A DNA stretch of 38,521 nt from Modicisalibacter radicis (GCF_900961225.1 NZ_CAAHFN010000067.1:1-38521), one strand, 5' to 3'; positions 6,056 through 16,078 are shown, counted from the stretch's first letter. Numbers and translations: made by a program. Notes: a model not told the origin generated them from the sequence alone.

Positions 6056-9000
6056 CTAATTTGCACTTTCTCTCAACCTCCTCGCCACCTCATGTCCCGT
6101 GCGACTGTCCTTCTTCATATCGCCTAGCTGTCTGAGGATCATGTCTCGCGTGGCAGTAAGCAGCAATGGGTCGGCATCGACCTGCACAGCCGCCGCCTTC
6201 TCTCGAATCGGCCATAGCAGCGTGTCCTTCAAGGCCAGCATACCGTTACGATCCGGCGCATCGAACTTGAGATGAACTCGTTGACCATGGCGATGGCTAA
6301 CATCACCTCGGAATCGGTCCAGCTCCGCTATTTGGCTGTTGGGGGTATCGGGGTTTCGCTTGAGCTTCTGCTCCGCCAGGCTTGCAGCCGCAGAATCGAG
6401 CATGACCTTCTGTTGTCGACCGACGCGATCATCCTGGCGCCCCATCCGATAGCCCGCACGAGCCAACAACTCAATCTCGCCACTCTCAGGTAGCTCAGCA
6501 TCCAAGGCTCCTTCAGTGGTGGTCAGGCTCTGGCCAGCAACCTGCAAGGCTGCCAACGGCTTGCGCTCCTGCCATGCCGACTGAACAGCTTCGAATGGCT
6601 GCAGCATATAGTCGAGCAGCTTCTCGAAGACAGGATCGCCGTAGGTGGCGAAATGCAGGCGTCGCCTGCCCTCGTCTCCCAGCCCATGCTCAAACAACTC
6701 GCGGGAGATAGTCAGAAGTACATCGCTCGGTACTCCAGGAACATCCACGAGGCGGAATGCGTCGCCATGAGCGAAGCTCTCGATGCCGCCGCCCAACGCC
6801 TTCAGGTAGGCACTCTCAGTAATGACCTGCCAGATGTTTTTCAAGGAAGCTGGCAGCGGCTCGCTTCCCTGCTGAGCTTCCAGATGTTCGTAGGCAGCCT
6901 TCTGCTCCTGGGCTTTGAACTCGGTGAGCCGTTGGCGCTCCTGAATCCGCTTTGCATGGGCCTGAGCACGGCGAATCAGCTCATCCTCATCGATCTTGCC
7001 TTCTTCGCCCTCGGCCTTGGCGTAGTCCTCAAAGTCTTCGGGCTGGATGGGTAAGAGAGAAAACTGCAGCTCCCCCGAGACAGTCAGCGCCTCGCGGAAG
7101 CGCTTGACCAGGCGAGAATACACCACCTCTTCCACGCTGCCCTGATAGAGGTAGTTCAGCACATGGATCTGCGTATGGTGCTGGCCGATGCGGTCGATAC
7201 GGCCGATACGCTGCTCCAGCATCATGGGATTCCAGGGCAGGTCGAAGTTGATCAGCAGATCGGCACTCTGCAGGTTGAGGCCCTCGGCAGCCGCATCCGT
7301 GCACAGCAGGATATCGATGTTCCCTGCCACGAAGCGCTGCTTAATCGTGGTGCGATCCATCCGCTCCGTCCGAAACTCTCCGGCTCGCCGCAGCGTGCCG
7401 CCGGCTCCTGAAAAGGTACCGATTGGGCACCCCGGCAGACGCCGACGCAACTCCCCATGCAAGTACTCCATGGTGTCGGTGTAGCGAGTGAACAGCACCA
7501 GCTGACGTACTCGGTCGCTGCCGTTGTTACGCCGCTGGTCGATATGCTCAAGCAGCTGACGCACCTTTCGCGGCGTGGCGGGCAGCTTGTCCATGGTGGT
7601 AAGCAACCGTGAGACAGCGCCCTGCTCCCAGGTTAGGTCACTCTCGGTCCGGTGCTTGAGGATCAGTCCTTCCACCTCGTCGTCCGGTAGCTCTTCGAGT
7701 TCTTCACGCGAGCCATCCGAAGTCGCGAACTGTTGCGCCTTGTGGTCGAGCGTCTGCTGTATCTTTGCCAGGCGTCGCACCAGAGAGCATCGCAACGCAT
7801 GAAAGGACGATGCATAGCGCAACCGCAGGAAGCTCAGGTAGAAACCGATAGCAGCCCGCTGCTGGCCCTCTTCCATATTGGAGGCCATTTGATTTGCCAG
7901 GTCGGCGCAGTACTCCTGCAGCTGGTCATAGACCTCACGTTCAATACCACCGAGCGGAATGATGCTGGGGGTAACCTCACGCCAGGCGAGGTTGGCATTC
8001 AGCAGACCCTCACGCTGGTAAGCGCGCAGAAGCGAGCGAGTATGCCGCAACATACTGCGCCCTAGCGGCGCCAACAGGCTCAAGGCTGGTTGAACCTCAT
8101 CCCACACCATCGGCTCCAGCCAGCGGTCAGTGAAGTCCTCCAACCCAGACTTACCGAACGGGCTCAGCACATGTTCGTTGACGAAGTGCCACTGCTCGGG
8201 CGAAGAAGTCCGCACATTGTTCAAGTAACGACGCAGCCACTCACTCTCGTAATCCGCCATCGGCTCCTGGTTAAGCAGCTTGTCGCGTACCCGGTAGAAG
8301 ATTTCGCATAGATCCTCGGAGAACTGTACGGCGCCAGCGGAGGGCATCAACTTCAGCAGATCGAAGGCCTCAACACGATTGAGCTGCATCGGCGTAGCCG
8401 TGGCCAGCAACAGAGTGCGCGATTTACCGTACAGCGAACTCTGCAGCTCCTGATAAAGCTTGTTGAAGCGGGGAATGACAGACTGATTATCCGGTGTCTG
8501 CCTCCTGGCCTTGTGCGCTTCGTCCACCAGCACCAGGTCGGTCTCGGGAAGATTGGCCAGCAGCCTGCCACCGTGGCGGTTGATCACCAACCCCGTCGAG
8601 ATAATCTCCAGTGGCGCATCGAACATCCGGCCTTGCCCCTGTTCCGGCTCGCCCCCCAGTGGGTCGATGCGTTCCCAGCGTCCCTTGCGGCTGGTGCGCC
8701 TGACGAAAGGTAGATAGAACTTCTCGGCCATTTCCACCAGCCACTGCGAAGTCAGCGAGGCCGGCGCAAATACCCGAATCGTGTTGGCACGACCACTCAA
8801 CCATAGGGCTCTGAAGGCCAGCCCTGCCTCAATAGTCTTGCCAAGGCCCACCTCATCACACAGCAAATGGTTGCGGGGGTAGGTCTCCAGCAAGCGGCTG
8901 GCCACGAAGCGCTGATGTGGCCAAGGCTCGATGGGCGTGGTCTCGATAGCAACGCGCTCCCCGCCCGGCAGCAGTGGAGCGAGGCGCAGCATGGCGAAAC

Positions 9001-9817
9001 GCAGCCGTTCGGGAAAGCTCGGGGCGAGCTCATCCCTTTCTCGTACCTGTTTCGAGTGTATGGGCATCGGCGTGCCATCAATCTCGCGCAGTCCGCCAGC
9101 GTTGCGAGCAATCTTTACCAGTTCGGCCTCGACCGCCTCAGGGAGTGAAAAGGTCCTGATCGCCGGGTGGTTACCCTGCCACAGGGCCTTGAAATTCCGA
9201 TGCTTCTGAGGAATCGCCTTCCTCCCCCAATCCTCCCATGAGGGGTGCACATTGATGTTCTCGGCATTGATGGCCAACGCCGTCTTCGACTCGTTGAGCG
9301 AACCAGAAAGATACAACTCATCCTGGCCATCGCCGAGAATCGCCCACTTCTCATGTAGGTAACCATCCTGGGCATAATCCAATGGCTGCGGTGATCCATC
9401 CTTGGCATTTACCCGCAGGCCGACGCGAATGCTGAGGTGGCCATTGGCCACCATCCATGCCAGCAGCTCGACGCCATGACGCAAGGCGGATGGCCACTGC
9501 TGACTAGATTTCAGCTCTGCCAGCATGACCTGGCTGGTACGCTGCTCGTCACCATGCAGGATCGCGGCAGCATCATCGGGATCAAGCTGCATCCCGACCA
9601 CGAAGCGCGCCTCTCCGCCGTTCTCGATGAAACGCGAAAACCCCTGTGATGCCGCCGCCAGCGAAGAGGAGCTGAAGTAGCCGGCGACACGGTCGTAGCG
9701 TGTCGCCCGGCTCAGGGCCGGGATGTAGAAATCGTGCAGAACATCAACCAGCTTGCCATCTTCACGGATGTCGGAGGTGGCATAGCTCGGTTCCCAGGGA
9801 TAATCACGTATTGCCAT
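6056..9817 (-). CDS. PLD-nuclease/SNF2-family DEAH helicase, last gene of the defence operon
   Basis: 1253 aa from ATG 9817, preceded by AGGAG at 8 nt; an ATG six codons earlier has no such site. Residues 25-60 and 145-180 form a phospholipase-D-like domain with H155-E-K157 and G-S-L-N (172-175), the HxK...GSxN nuclease signature. The helicase follows: D-E-V-G-L-G-K-T (321-328, Walker A), D-E-A-H (432-435, Walker B), S/T-rich motif III (L-L-A-T-A-T-P-M-Q-L) and the motif VI region R-I-G-R-I-D-R-I-G-Q near 870. This is the RapA/SNF2-like double-stranded DNA translocase arrangement also seen with PLD nucleases in DISARM-like defence. A long C-terminal region (about 900-1253) is probably accessory. 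It is the best candidate for the DNA-cutting effector of the operon. Confidence 0.9.
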   Translation of the reverse strand: MAIRDYPWEPSYATSDIREDGKLVDVLHDFYIPALSRATRYDRVAGYFSSSSLAAASQGFSRFIENGGEARFVVGMQLDPDDAAAILHGDEQRTSQVMLAELKSSQQWPSALRHGVELLAWMVANGHLSIRVGLRVNAKDGSPQPLDYAQDGYLHEKWAILGDGQDELYLSGSLNESKTALAINAENINVHPSWEDWGRKAIPQKHRNFKALWQGNHPAIRTFSLPEAVEAELVKIARNAGGLREIDGTPMPIHSKQVRERDELAPSFPERLRFAMLRLAPLLPGGERVAIETTPIEPWPHQRFVASRLLETYPRNHLLCDEVGLGKTIEAGLAFRALWLSGRANTIRVFAPASLTSQWLVEMAEKFYLPFVRRTSRKGRWERIDPLGGEPEQGQGRMFDAPLEIISTGLVINRHGGRLLANLPETDLVLVDEAHKARRQTPDNQSVIPRFNKLYQELQSSLYGKSRTLLLATATPMQLNRVEAFDLLKLMPSAGAVQFSEDLCEIFYRVRDKLLNQEPMADYESEWLRRYLNNVRTSSPEQWHFVNEHVLSPFGKSGLEDFTDRWLEPMVWDEVQPALSLLAPLGRSMLRHTRSLLRAYQREGLLNANLAWREVTPSIIPLGGIEREVYDQLQEYCADLANQMASNMEEGQQRAAIGFYLSFLRLRYASSFHALRCSLVRRLAKIQQTLDHKAQQFATSDGSREELEELPDDEVEGLILKHRTESDLTWEQGAVSRLLTTMDKLPATPRKVRQLLEHIDQRRNNGSDRVRQLVLFTRYTDTMEYLHGELRRRLPGCPIGTFSGAGGTLRRAGEFRTERMDRTTIKQRFVAGNIDILLCTDAAAEGLNLQSADLLINFDLPWNPMMLEQRIGRIDRIGQHHTQIHVLNYLYQGSVEEVVYSRLVKRFREALTVSGELQFSLLPIQPEDFEDYAKAEGEEGKIDEDELIRRAQAHAKRIQERQRLTEFKAQEQKAAYEHLEAQQGSEPLPASLKNIWQVITESAYLKALGGGIESFAHGDAFRLVDVPGVPSDVLLTISRELFEHGLGDEGRRRLHFATYGDPVFEKLLDYMLQPFEAVQSAWQERKPLAALQVAGQSLTTTEGALDAELPESGEIELLARAGYRMGRQDDRVGRQQKVMLDSAAASLAEQKLKRNPDTPNSQIAELDRFRGDVSHRHGQRVHLKFDAPDRNGMLALKDTLLWPIREKAAAVQVDADPLLLTATRDMILRQLGDMKKDSRTGHEVARRLRESAN

Positions 9818-9891
9818 GCCTGGCGCTCCTGTCATTGGATACTTACCGATAAAGGCATAATTCCATCAGCATTGCACATCAGGCTGCTAGC

Positions 9892-12528
9892 TTACGATTG
9901 GCCTTTCCGGGTCATGCTCAAAGCCAGCCGATAAAGCTCGGGCACGCGATACCGCTCGGCACTCTGCTCCGTCCCCTCGTGAATACCCAGTAGCCCAACC
10001 TCCTTGGCCAGGGTTAGCTGACCTTTATCTAAGCTATCTAGTTCGCTTGCATCAAAGGGTGTGCGGGCTATTTCACGCAGGTGATCAGTCAGCGTTTCCA
10101 TCTCTTGAAACTCTTCAATCAAAGAGTCTAGAGCTAGCTTAGATACGCTTGGTAACACTTTTATTAATGTGTTGGGTCGAATCAGGCTGCGCGGATAAGG
10201 AGCCTTGGGCTCCTGTTCTTTTTCATGCTCTACGGCAGCACCTAACAGCTGTAGAAGGTGGCGCGGAGCATGATCATTATTGGCATCTGCCAGACGTGTC
10301 CATATCCAGTTGCGGGTAAACGCTGTTCTTCCACCGCTCATACGCACGCCGACAATAAGATGCCAAACGTCGATTACGTCATCGTCAGTCCATTGCTCAA
10401 AAGGTTCATCCAGCCGTGACGGCGACGGCAATGCTGCCTTTATCCATCCGGCAAATTTCTTTGAGCGCCACAGCTGTTTGACCAGAACTTTCAAGAAGCT
10501 ATTTTGGTCGCCCCATTGAAGCATGACGGAACGGCCGTAAAGATGGCTTTTATTTTCAAACCGCAATTCTCTCCAGATATCTTCACGCAGAAGAACCTTA
10601 AAGCGGATGTTCTCTAAACGCTTCTCCCACTCAAGCACCATCGAAATAAGCCCAACCAAGGCTGAAGCACGACGCTTACGGTCAGTTTGAGCATTGCCAA
10701 ACTGCGTATCCAAACCATCCCAAAGAAGCGTGAGCGGCTTTTCCATTGACTGATCAAACTGTTGAAAAGCGGTTTCCAACCTAAGACTAAACATGGGTTG
10801 TGACGACAGATATTTCATCCAGTGCACAAACTCGACGGTATTATTCGGTAACGGCTTTTCCAGAAGCTGATCAGCAATAAAATCAGTATCGATACAACCC
10901 TTTTCGCACGCCAGCACCAATAAGTATGTCATCCATACCTGGTTCCATTGCATGGCTTGGGGCTCGACGAGATTATTTTCCAACTCCTTGAAAAGCGCTT
11001 CCCCCAAGCGGATTTTGCTGACATTATCAGGCAAAGGTGACATCACCGGCATAACGCTATTCGATTCGCCATGTTCTTCTTTTATGCGCCGGAATAATGC
11101 TGTTTTCCCAGTTCCTTTCCTACCCAACACTAAGGGTCTTTTCAAGTCGAGTGCGCGACGCACTACGTCGGTCTCGATAAACACATCCAGAAGGTTCTTC
11201 TGATCCTCAGCTGCTCCCGTATCAACGTAAACATCATCCAGGATGTCTATTTTTTCCCAGCTAGTCGAAGGCGGCGCCTCTTCATTCTCTTCCATCGGTA
11301 ATAAGCCGGTCACCCAATCCGCTACCGGGCGATACAGTGAATCGATATCATTAATTTCCAGCACATGCTGACTGGCTGCCAATGCTTCCTGGTAAGGGAC
11401 CCAGTGGGTAATATCGCCCTCATTCAGCTCCAGCAAGCCGTTGTCCTGGCGCACTTTCTGGACGGGAGAAAGCCACTCGGCTACCCATTCCAGCGCACGG
11501 TGATATAGCGCCTGGCTCAACTGAGGCGTAGCCGGAAGCGGCCCCACCAGGAAGCGAATTTCCGGGGCAGTAGGTTCACGGCCAGACTGTGCCGAGCGAT
11601 GATTTGATGCGGCCATTAAGCCTTGAACCAACGCCTCGGTGCCTCGCCGCGCCTGCTCGTGCGGAAACATAGCCACCACGGCCAAATCTGCCTGCTCAAA
11701 GAGAAGTGGCGCACTAATCGCGCTAATGCCGGTACGAGAGTCGATCAGTATCACATCAGGCGTAAAAGGCAAGCCTTCACGCACTCCTTGCATCAGCATG
11801 CGCAGCGGGTTAGCTTCTTCTGTATACCAGGCACTGGGATCAAGCAGGCTTAAATCGTTGGCATACTTGGCATCTGGCAAGCCGGCGGGAATCAAGAAAA
11901 GCCTGCCCTCGTCGTCTACCGGCAGTAGATGGTGGGAAAAATCCGGCTCGCTGCCCTGATCCAGCTGCATCAGTAGCTCCACCACACCTCGGTCTCTTTC
12001 AACTTCATGCTCAACGTTGAAAAGCGCCGCCAGCCCTGGGGCTTCAATATCCATATCAAGGCAGACCACCTGTTTGCCGGCTCTGGCCAGCAAACGTGCC
12101 GTATGGGCCAACGATGTGGAGCGCCCAACACCACCGCGCAGCGAATAGAACGTTGCCGTTATGGGCGGCGTCAGCTCATCTTCACCATCGGAGAGAAATC
12201 TGACTAGAGCCTGTTCTTTTACCTTATATGAACCTCGAGCCAGGCTTTCCGGCCATAAAGGTAACGCAGAGGCTTCAGCTGAGGGCATTGGCCCCGCCTC
12301 CTTAGCTTCTTCCGGCGTCAAAAACTCTCGCCAGGTGATTTGCTCACCTGCCAACACACCGGCGATCACTTGACGACGCTCGGTATCGCTCATATCAGCA
12401 AACCCCAGGGAGATAATACGCAGCATCCAGCCGCCTTCCGGATCCATCACGGCGACAACGTTGACATCTGAAAAACCCTGCTCTGCTAGCACCGCTTCAA
12501 TGCTTGACGTTAACTCCGTGGTATTCAT
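9892..12528 (-). CDS. Double ATPase: KGGVGR-type deviant Walker A domain fused to a second P-loop ATPase
   Basis: 878 aa. An N-terminal region of about 120 residues is unassigned. A ParA/MinD-like domain follows with S-L-R-G-G-V-G-R-S-T (129-138), L-D-M-D-I-E-A-P-G-L (157-166) and D-V-I-L-I-D-S-R-T-G (258-267). Both lysines of the usual KGGxGKS/T motif are arginine, as in the NCBI family named KGGVGR-motif variant ATPases. A second canonical P-loop, G-R-K-G-T-G-K-T (469-476), begins a domain resembling the Sll1717-type P-loop ATPases, preceded by Y-V-D-T-G-A-A-E-D. The start overlaps the stop of the HEPN-like gene as TATGA, so the two are translationally coupled. It lies 74 nt before the helicase. 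It may sense nucleotide or phage signals and control the HEPN partner; this is inference. Confidence 0.85.
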   Translation of the reverse strand: MNTTELTSSIEAVLAEQGFSDVNVVAVMDPEGGWMLRIISLGFADMSDTERRQVIAGVLAGEQITWREFLTPEEAKEAGPMPSAEASALPLWPESLARGSYKVKEQALVRFLSDGEDELTPPITATFYSLRGGVGRSTSLAHTARLLARAGKQVVCLDMDIEAPGLAALFNVEHEVERDRGVVELLMQLDQGSEPDFSHHLLPVDDEGRLFLIPAGLPDAKYANDLSLLDPSAWYTEEANPLRMLMQGVREGLPFTPDVILIDSRTGISAISAPLLFEQADLAVVAMFPHEQARRGTEALVQGLMAASNHRSAQSGREPTAPEIRFLVGPLPATPQLSQALYHRALEWVAEWLSPVQKVRQDNGLLELNEGDITHWVPYQEALAASQHVLEINDIDSLYRPVADWVTGLLPMEENEEAPPSTSWEKIDILDDVYVDTGAAEDQKNLLDVFIETDVVRRALDLKRPLVLGRKGTGKTALFRRIKEEHGESNSVMPVMSPLPDNVSKIRLGEALFKELENNLVEPQAMQWNQVWMTYLLVLACEKGCIDTDFIADQLLEKPLPNNTVEFVHWMKYLSSQPMFSLRLETAFQQFDQSMEKPLTLLWDGLDTQFGNAQTDRKRRASALVGLISMVLEWEKRLENIRFKVLLREDIWRELRFENKSHLYGRSVMLQWGDQNSFLKVLVKQLWRSKKFAGWIKAALPSPSRLDEPFEQWTDDDVIDVWHLIVGVRMSGGRTAFTRNWIWTRLADANNDHAPRHLLQLLGAAVEHEKEQEPKAPYPRSLIRPNTLIKVLPSVSKLALDSLIEEFQEMETLTDHLREIARTPFDASELDSLDKGQLTLAKEVGLLGIHEGTEQSAERYRVPELYRLALSMTRKGQS

Positions 12529-12929
12529 AGTTGCCCGCTCCGCCGCTGGCGCTTCTTGGCCTTGCGCATTAACTGTTTGGCAATATAACCATGTAGATTT
12601 CCTGCCGCTTTAACACACTCACAAGGCTTGTGCGGTAGCTGTTCAGCACGCTGAAGATAGCGCCAGTCCACTGCCCAATCTGACAAGAACCAAGCATCGT
12701 TTTTGAAGTGGCTCAGGTTTAAGCCAGCCAGCCGAACCAGATTAACAAGGTCGTGCCCTCTAGCCTTTCCCCCGTTTCCTGCTGCATAGGCTTTCAAAGC
12801 GCACTCAACTCCATAGCCGGATAAGTAGGCAGGGCCTACCGATGCATTCATCTGCTCTTGGATGCTACGTGCCTCTTTCAGGCGCGCCTCTGCAACGGTC
12901 ATCCATTGATCTGATGTTTGCGGATCCAT
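12525..12929 (-). CDS. HEPN-like domain protein
   Basis: 134 aa from ATG 12929, chosen because GGGAG lies 5 nt upstream; another ATG exists at 12950. The segment A-Y-L-S-G-Y-G-V-E-C-A-L-K-A-Y, followed by a charged loop and R57-G-H59-D-L-V-N-L-V-R-L-A, is the layout of HEPN helical domains that pair with nucleotidyltransferases or act as ribonucleases. A D-W-R-Y segment follows, with R94-x5-H100 (R-A-E-Q-L-P-H) just after it, compatible with the Rx4-6H ribonuclease motif, although the alignment is not certain. The C-terminus is strongly basic (R-K-A-K-K-R-Q-R-R). It lies 41 nt after the methylase stop and overlaps the double-ATPase start, suggesting an effector and controller pair. Confidence 0.75.
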   Translation of the reverse strand: MDPQTSDQWMTVAEARLKEARSIQEQMNASVGPAYLSGYGVECALKAYAAGNGGKARGHDLVNLVRLAGLNLSHFKNDAWFLSDWAVDWRYLQRAEQLPHKPCECVKAAGNLHGYIAKQLMRKAKKRQRRSGQL

Positions 12930-12970
12930 CGCTGCTCCCTGGCTCATCATTTAACCGCAGTCTGGCAAGC

Positions 12971-15900
12971 TTACAGCTCGTAGTCGATCAGCTGAGCTTC
13001 TCGCTTGAGTTCATCATCGCGGCATTCCTTGGCCCATACTCTAAGCAGGCCGCGCAGGGCGTCGCTGTCGCGCTTGCCGTGCTCGCTGAGGTAGTTACGC
13101 GCTGCGACGATGCCACCTTCACGATGCGTCATGATCAGCCCACCGAGCACGTCCCACAGCGTCTGAGGGTTCTCCAGGCGGGCGGAGGCGCGCTCCTCGG
13201 GCATGAGCAGGCGCAGCTTGTTGCCTTTGATGGCCAGTGGTGCGGCGCACTCGTCTTCGCCAACGTTGGCATAGGCCACCATGTCGTCATTGGCCTTATA
13301 ATTGCCGTTTTTCAATTGCAGGCGAAAGTTGAGCGAACGGCTCATCTGCAACGCGTCATCGAAGGCGAAGTCACCCAGGCCGTTAATGCCGAGCGCAATG
13401 ACTGCCAGGCGGGATTCGGCGTCCAGGTCGTCGACGGTGACGAGGCCACCGGAGAGGCGGCTGACCTCCTCCTCGGCCACCACGCGGGCGGCTTCCTGCA
13501 TGGCGCGGGTGGGCGGTACCTCGTCGTCGCCATCCTGTACTGGCCAGTGGGCGGAGTAGACGCGCAGCGCACGGCCCCAGGAGGCGATCATGCGGTCGAC
13601 GGGGTTTAGCTTGAGGCGCTCGAACTCGCCGAGACCTTCACGTACCGCAGTTTCCAGCTTGCCCTTGACCTCATAGGCCCAGCTGGAGGGCTCGCGATCA
13701 CCGCGACCCGCCGGACGGCAGGCGATAAAGATCGTCGATGCTGCAGCGGCGAGGTTAAGCTGGTGAGTGGAGGCACCAAACTCAGAGTCAACAGGATAAG
13801 TGGCAGTAATGTCCCAGCCAGACTGGATCAGAGAGTTTGTCAAAGTCTCCCAGGCATCGGAGCTCTTATGGGTAAACATCAGGGTCATGATGCCTTCCGG
13901 CTTAAGCACCCGCTTACTCTCGATAAAGATGCCCTTCATCCGCTCCTCATAGCGCGCCTTGGCGTCCTTAGCTGAGCCATCTCGAGCCGGGTTGGCGACT
14001 GCTTCAGGAACTTTGTCCGTCACTTCACCATCGAACCACCCGGGATATAGATCACCTAATGTCTTTTTCTGCCAGACATAATAGAAATCGGAGAGTTCGC
14101 TGTACTGGACATTATCGTAATAAGGTGGATCCATCACCACAGCATCAACAGAGCTATCGCTTAATTCACTAATATTAGACGCTGAACCCATGTATTGCTT
14201 CAGGAAATTTTCTGCATTGCCAACAACATTCTTACAAGCCGGGGCAACAAGCTCTGCCATTTCCTCAAGCGCTTCAAAAACAGACTTTTGAGCCCAAACA
14301 AATCCCGAGGACGCACCAGAAAGGACCATTTCTCCAAAAGTCCATTTGAGAGAAAAGTCGTGACGCCCAAAAGTACCAGAAACTTGCCCACGCTGCTGGA
14401 TCCAACGTGTTTGACGACTCCCATAATCAACAATCTTGTCAATCGAGAGCTGAAGGTAGGTAATCACCGCTCGGCCCTTTTCTTCACCAAGCTCAGCGAT
14501 AATTTTCGGCTTCAAGTCATGCAGTGCTTCCATTAACGTTAAATGGCCAAGCAGCTGACGGGGGGTAAACATCTCATCCCAAGCGTTCATGCCATATCGC
14601 ATTGGCTCACTAGTCTTACTACCAGCCGGAATTGGCTCATTAGGCACTAGCCCCTTCATCTCAAAATCCAGGCGCCGTTCTTCGAGCTCGCGTTCTGCCG
14701 CCAGCAATGCCTGCAGATCCGTTTCATTGGGCGCCCGGAAGTAGCGCACCTTATGGGCCTTGATCTCACCCTTTCGCTCACCGGAAGCGTAACGCTGCAC
14801 CTTACCGTGCTTGTCCAGCTTTGGCTCCAGACGGACGCCGACAACGCTGTAGAGCACGTCTTGCCACTGACCAAATTCAGACTCGCCACGAGCCTGGCGC
14901 TTTATCTCGTCACCAGAGATCGCCTGGTGGCAGTGCACACACTGCCCAACGCCACGACTAACGGTTCCGTTATCCAAGTTTTCACCGTTAGGTCCACGAT
15001 TATCAGAGGAAACGTCAAAAGACTCAAAGCGCACAGTTTTATCCGGCTGAGGCTTAACAGAAACACCACAGTGCTCTCCCTTTTTAGAGAGCCATAGGGA
15101 GTTAAGTAACGGTGCATCACCTTCACAATGTGGACAAGTCACTTGGCGACAATGGAGGTAAGAAGTATCTCGATAGACTGCTCGCGGATTATCTGGAGAA
15201 ATTTCTACATCACAGCTAGGGAAGAATGGACGCATGTCTTCATCTAGCTGATTCTCAAGCTTCTCTCCCCAATGTTTGATATCGTTCAACAGATCACTTC
15301 CGAAGCGTGCCGGGTAGTCCAGTGTCGCCTTGAGAATAACGCTAGCAACGGGGTTGAGCTCATTGGCAATCACTTTATGGCCGAGGCGCAGCGCCTCGAA
15401 GGGGATTGACCCCCCCCCTGCAGTCGGATCCAAAATGACTTTGGGCTCTTTAGTAAGGGGTGCTTTATTCTGGTAGGCACGATCATAGCCGTAGAGATTA
15501 GGCACCCTAACATTCGCCTGCTTTGCAAGCTCCATTAGTTCCTTGAACCAGGCTGGATCCCCCATCTCTTCATGGACATATAGCCTCTCCCCTTTTTGAG
15601 GAAGGTAAGGGAAATCCTGCACAACAATCTGCCATTTCTGTATTGCTTCTTGTTCGACTAGCTCCGGCGTTTTATCCAACATCCTGCGTATCAAATACTG
15701 CTGTTCGCTGCGTGCTTCTTGCTCCTTGATCAAGGCGCGATGGACCACCCCGTCCACTTCCAATGTCGATTGACCTTCATGAGTCTCGACTCGATCACGG
15801 AGCTTGGCTTCATCCAGTATCCAGCAAACACCACCCACGTTAGCCACTTGAATACGAATGCCGAGTGCTTTGATAAACGCTTCCGGATCAGCATCAGCCG

Positions 15901-16078
15901 GCAGCAGAGAAGCCAAAACGGCCGCCCTGCTGGGAGTGAGGGGACGACGGGCCCACCAAACATGAAGCCTGGCTGTCGGAGGCTGTTTTCCAGTATCACG
16001 TTCACGCCGAGTCTCAGCCCCCACCTGGTGGCAGGGGAAGCCGGATTCGATCAGGCACTGGTCGTTGCTGAAATCCAT
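12971..16078 (-). CDS. DUF1156-type adenine-specific DNA methylase with Zn-ribbon (COG1743)
   Basis: 1035 aa from ATG 16078 (GGAAG 7 nt upstream), where family homology begins: M-D-F-S-N-D-Q-C-L-I-E-S-G-F-P then T-A-R-L-H-V-W-W-A-R-R-P-L, the DUF1156 signature. The SAM-binding motif is D-P-T-A-G-G-G-S (217-224). The catalytic motif IV is D-P-P-Y (650-653), followed by Y-D-N-V-Q-Y-S-E-L. Between them lie zinc-ribbon cysteines at 310, 315, 318 and 380, 383 (T-C-P-H-C and Q-C-V-H-C). The enzyme should methylate adenine N6 in host DNA, marking self. In the operon it lies between the DUF499/accessory pair and the HEPN/ATPase pair. The methylated sequence cannot be told from the gene. Confidence 0.93.
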   Translation of the reverse strand: MDFSNDQCLIESGFPCHQVGAETRRERDTGKQPPTARLHVWWARRPLTPSRAAVLASLLPADADPEAFIKALGIRIQVANVGGVCWILDEAKLRDRVETHEGQSTLEVDGVVHRALIKEQEARSEQQYLIRRMLDKTPELVEQEAIQKWQIVVQDFPYLPQKGERLYVHEEMGDPAWFKELMELAKQANVRVPNLYGYDRAYQNKAPLTKEPKVILDPTAGGGSIPFEALRLGHKVIANELNPVASVILKATLDYPARFGSDLLNDIKHWGEKLENQLDEDMRPFFPSCDVEISPDNPRAVYRDTSYLHCRQVTCPHCEGDAPLLNSLWLSKKGEHCGVSVKPQPDKTVRFESFDVSSDNRGPNGENLDNGTVSRGVGQCVHCHQAISGDEIKRQARGESEFGQWQDVLYSVVGVRLEPKLDKHGKVQRYASGERKGEIKAHKVRYFRAPNETDLQALLAAERELEERRLDFEMKGLVPNEPIPAGSKTSEPMRYGMNAWDEMFTPRQLLGHLTLMEALHDLKPKIIAELGEEKGRAVITYLQLSIDKIVDYGSRQTRWIQQRGQVSGTFGRHDFSLKWTFGEMVLSGASSGFVWAQKSVFEALEEMAELVAPACKNVVGNAENFLKQYMGSASNISELSDSSVDAVVMDPPYYDNVQYSELSDFYYVWQKKTLGDLYPGWFDGEVTDKVPEAVANPARDGSAKDAKARYEERMKGIFIESKRVLKPEGIMTLMFTHKSSDAWETLTNSLIQSGWDITATYPVDSEFGASTHQLNLAAAASTIFIACRPAGRGDREPSSWAYEVKGKLETAVREGLGEFERLKLNPVDRMIASWGRALRVYSAHWPVQDGDDEVPPTRAMQEAARVVAEEEVSRLSGGLVTVDDLDAESRLAVIALGINGLGDFAFDDALQMSRSLNFRLQLKNGNYKANDDMVAYANVGEDECAAPLAIKGNKLRLLMPEERASARLENPQTLWDVLGGLIMTHREGGIVAARNYLSEHGKRDSDALRGLLRVWAKECRDDELKREAQLIDYEL

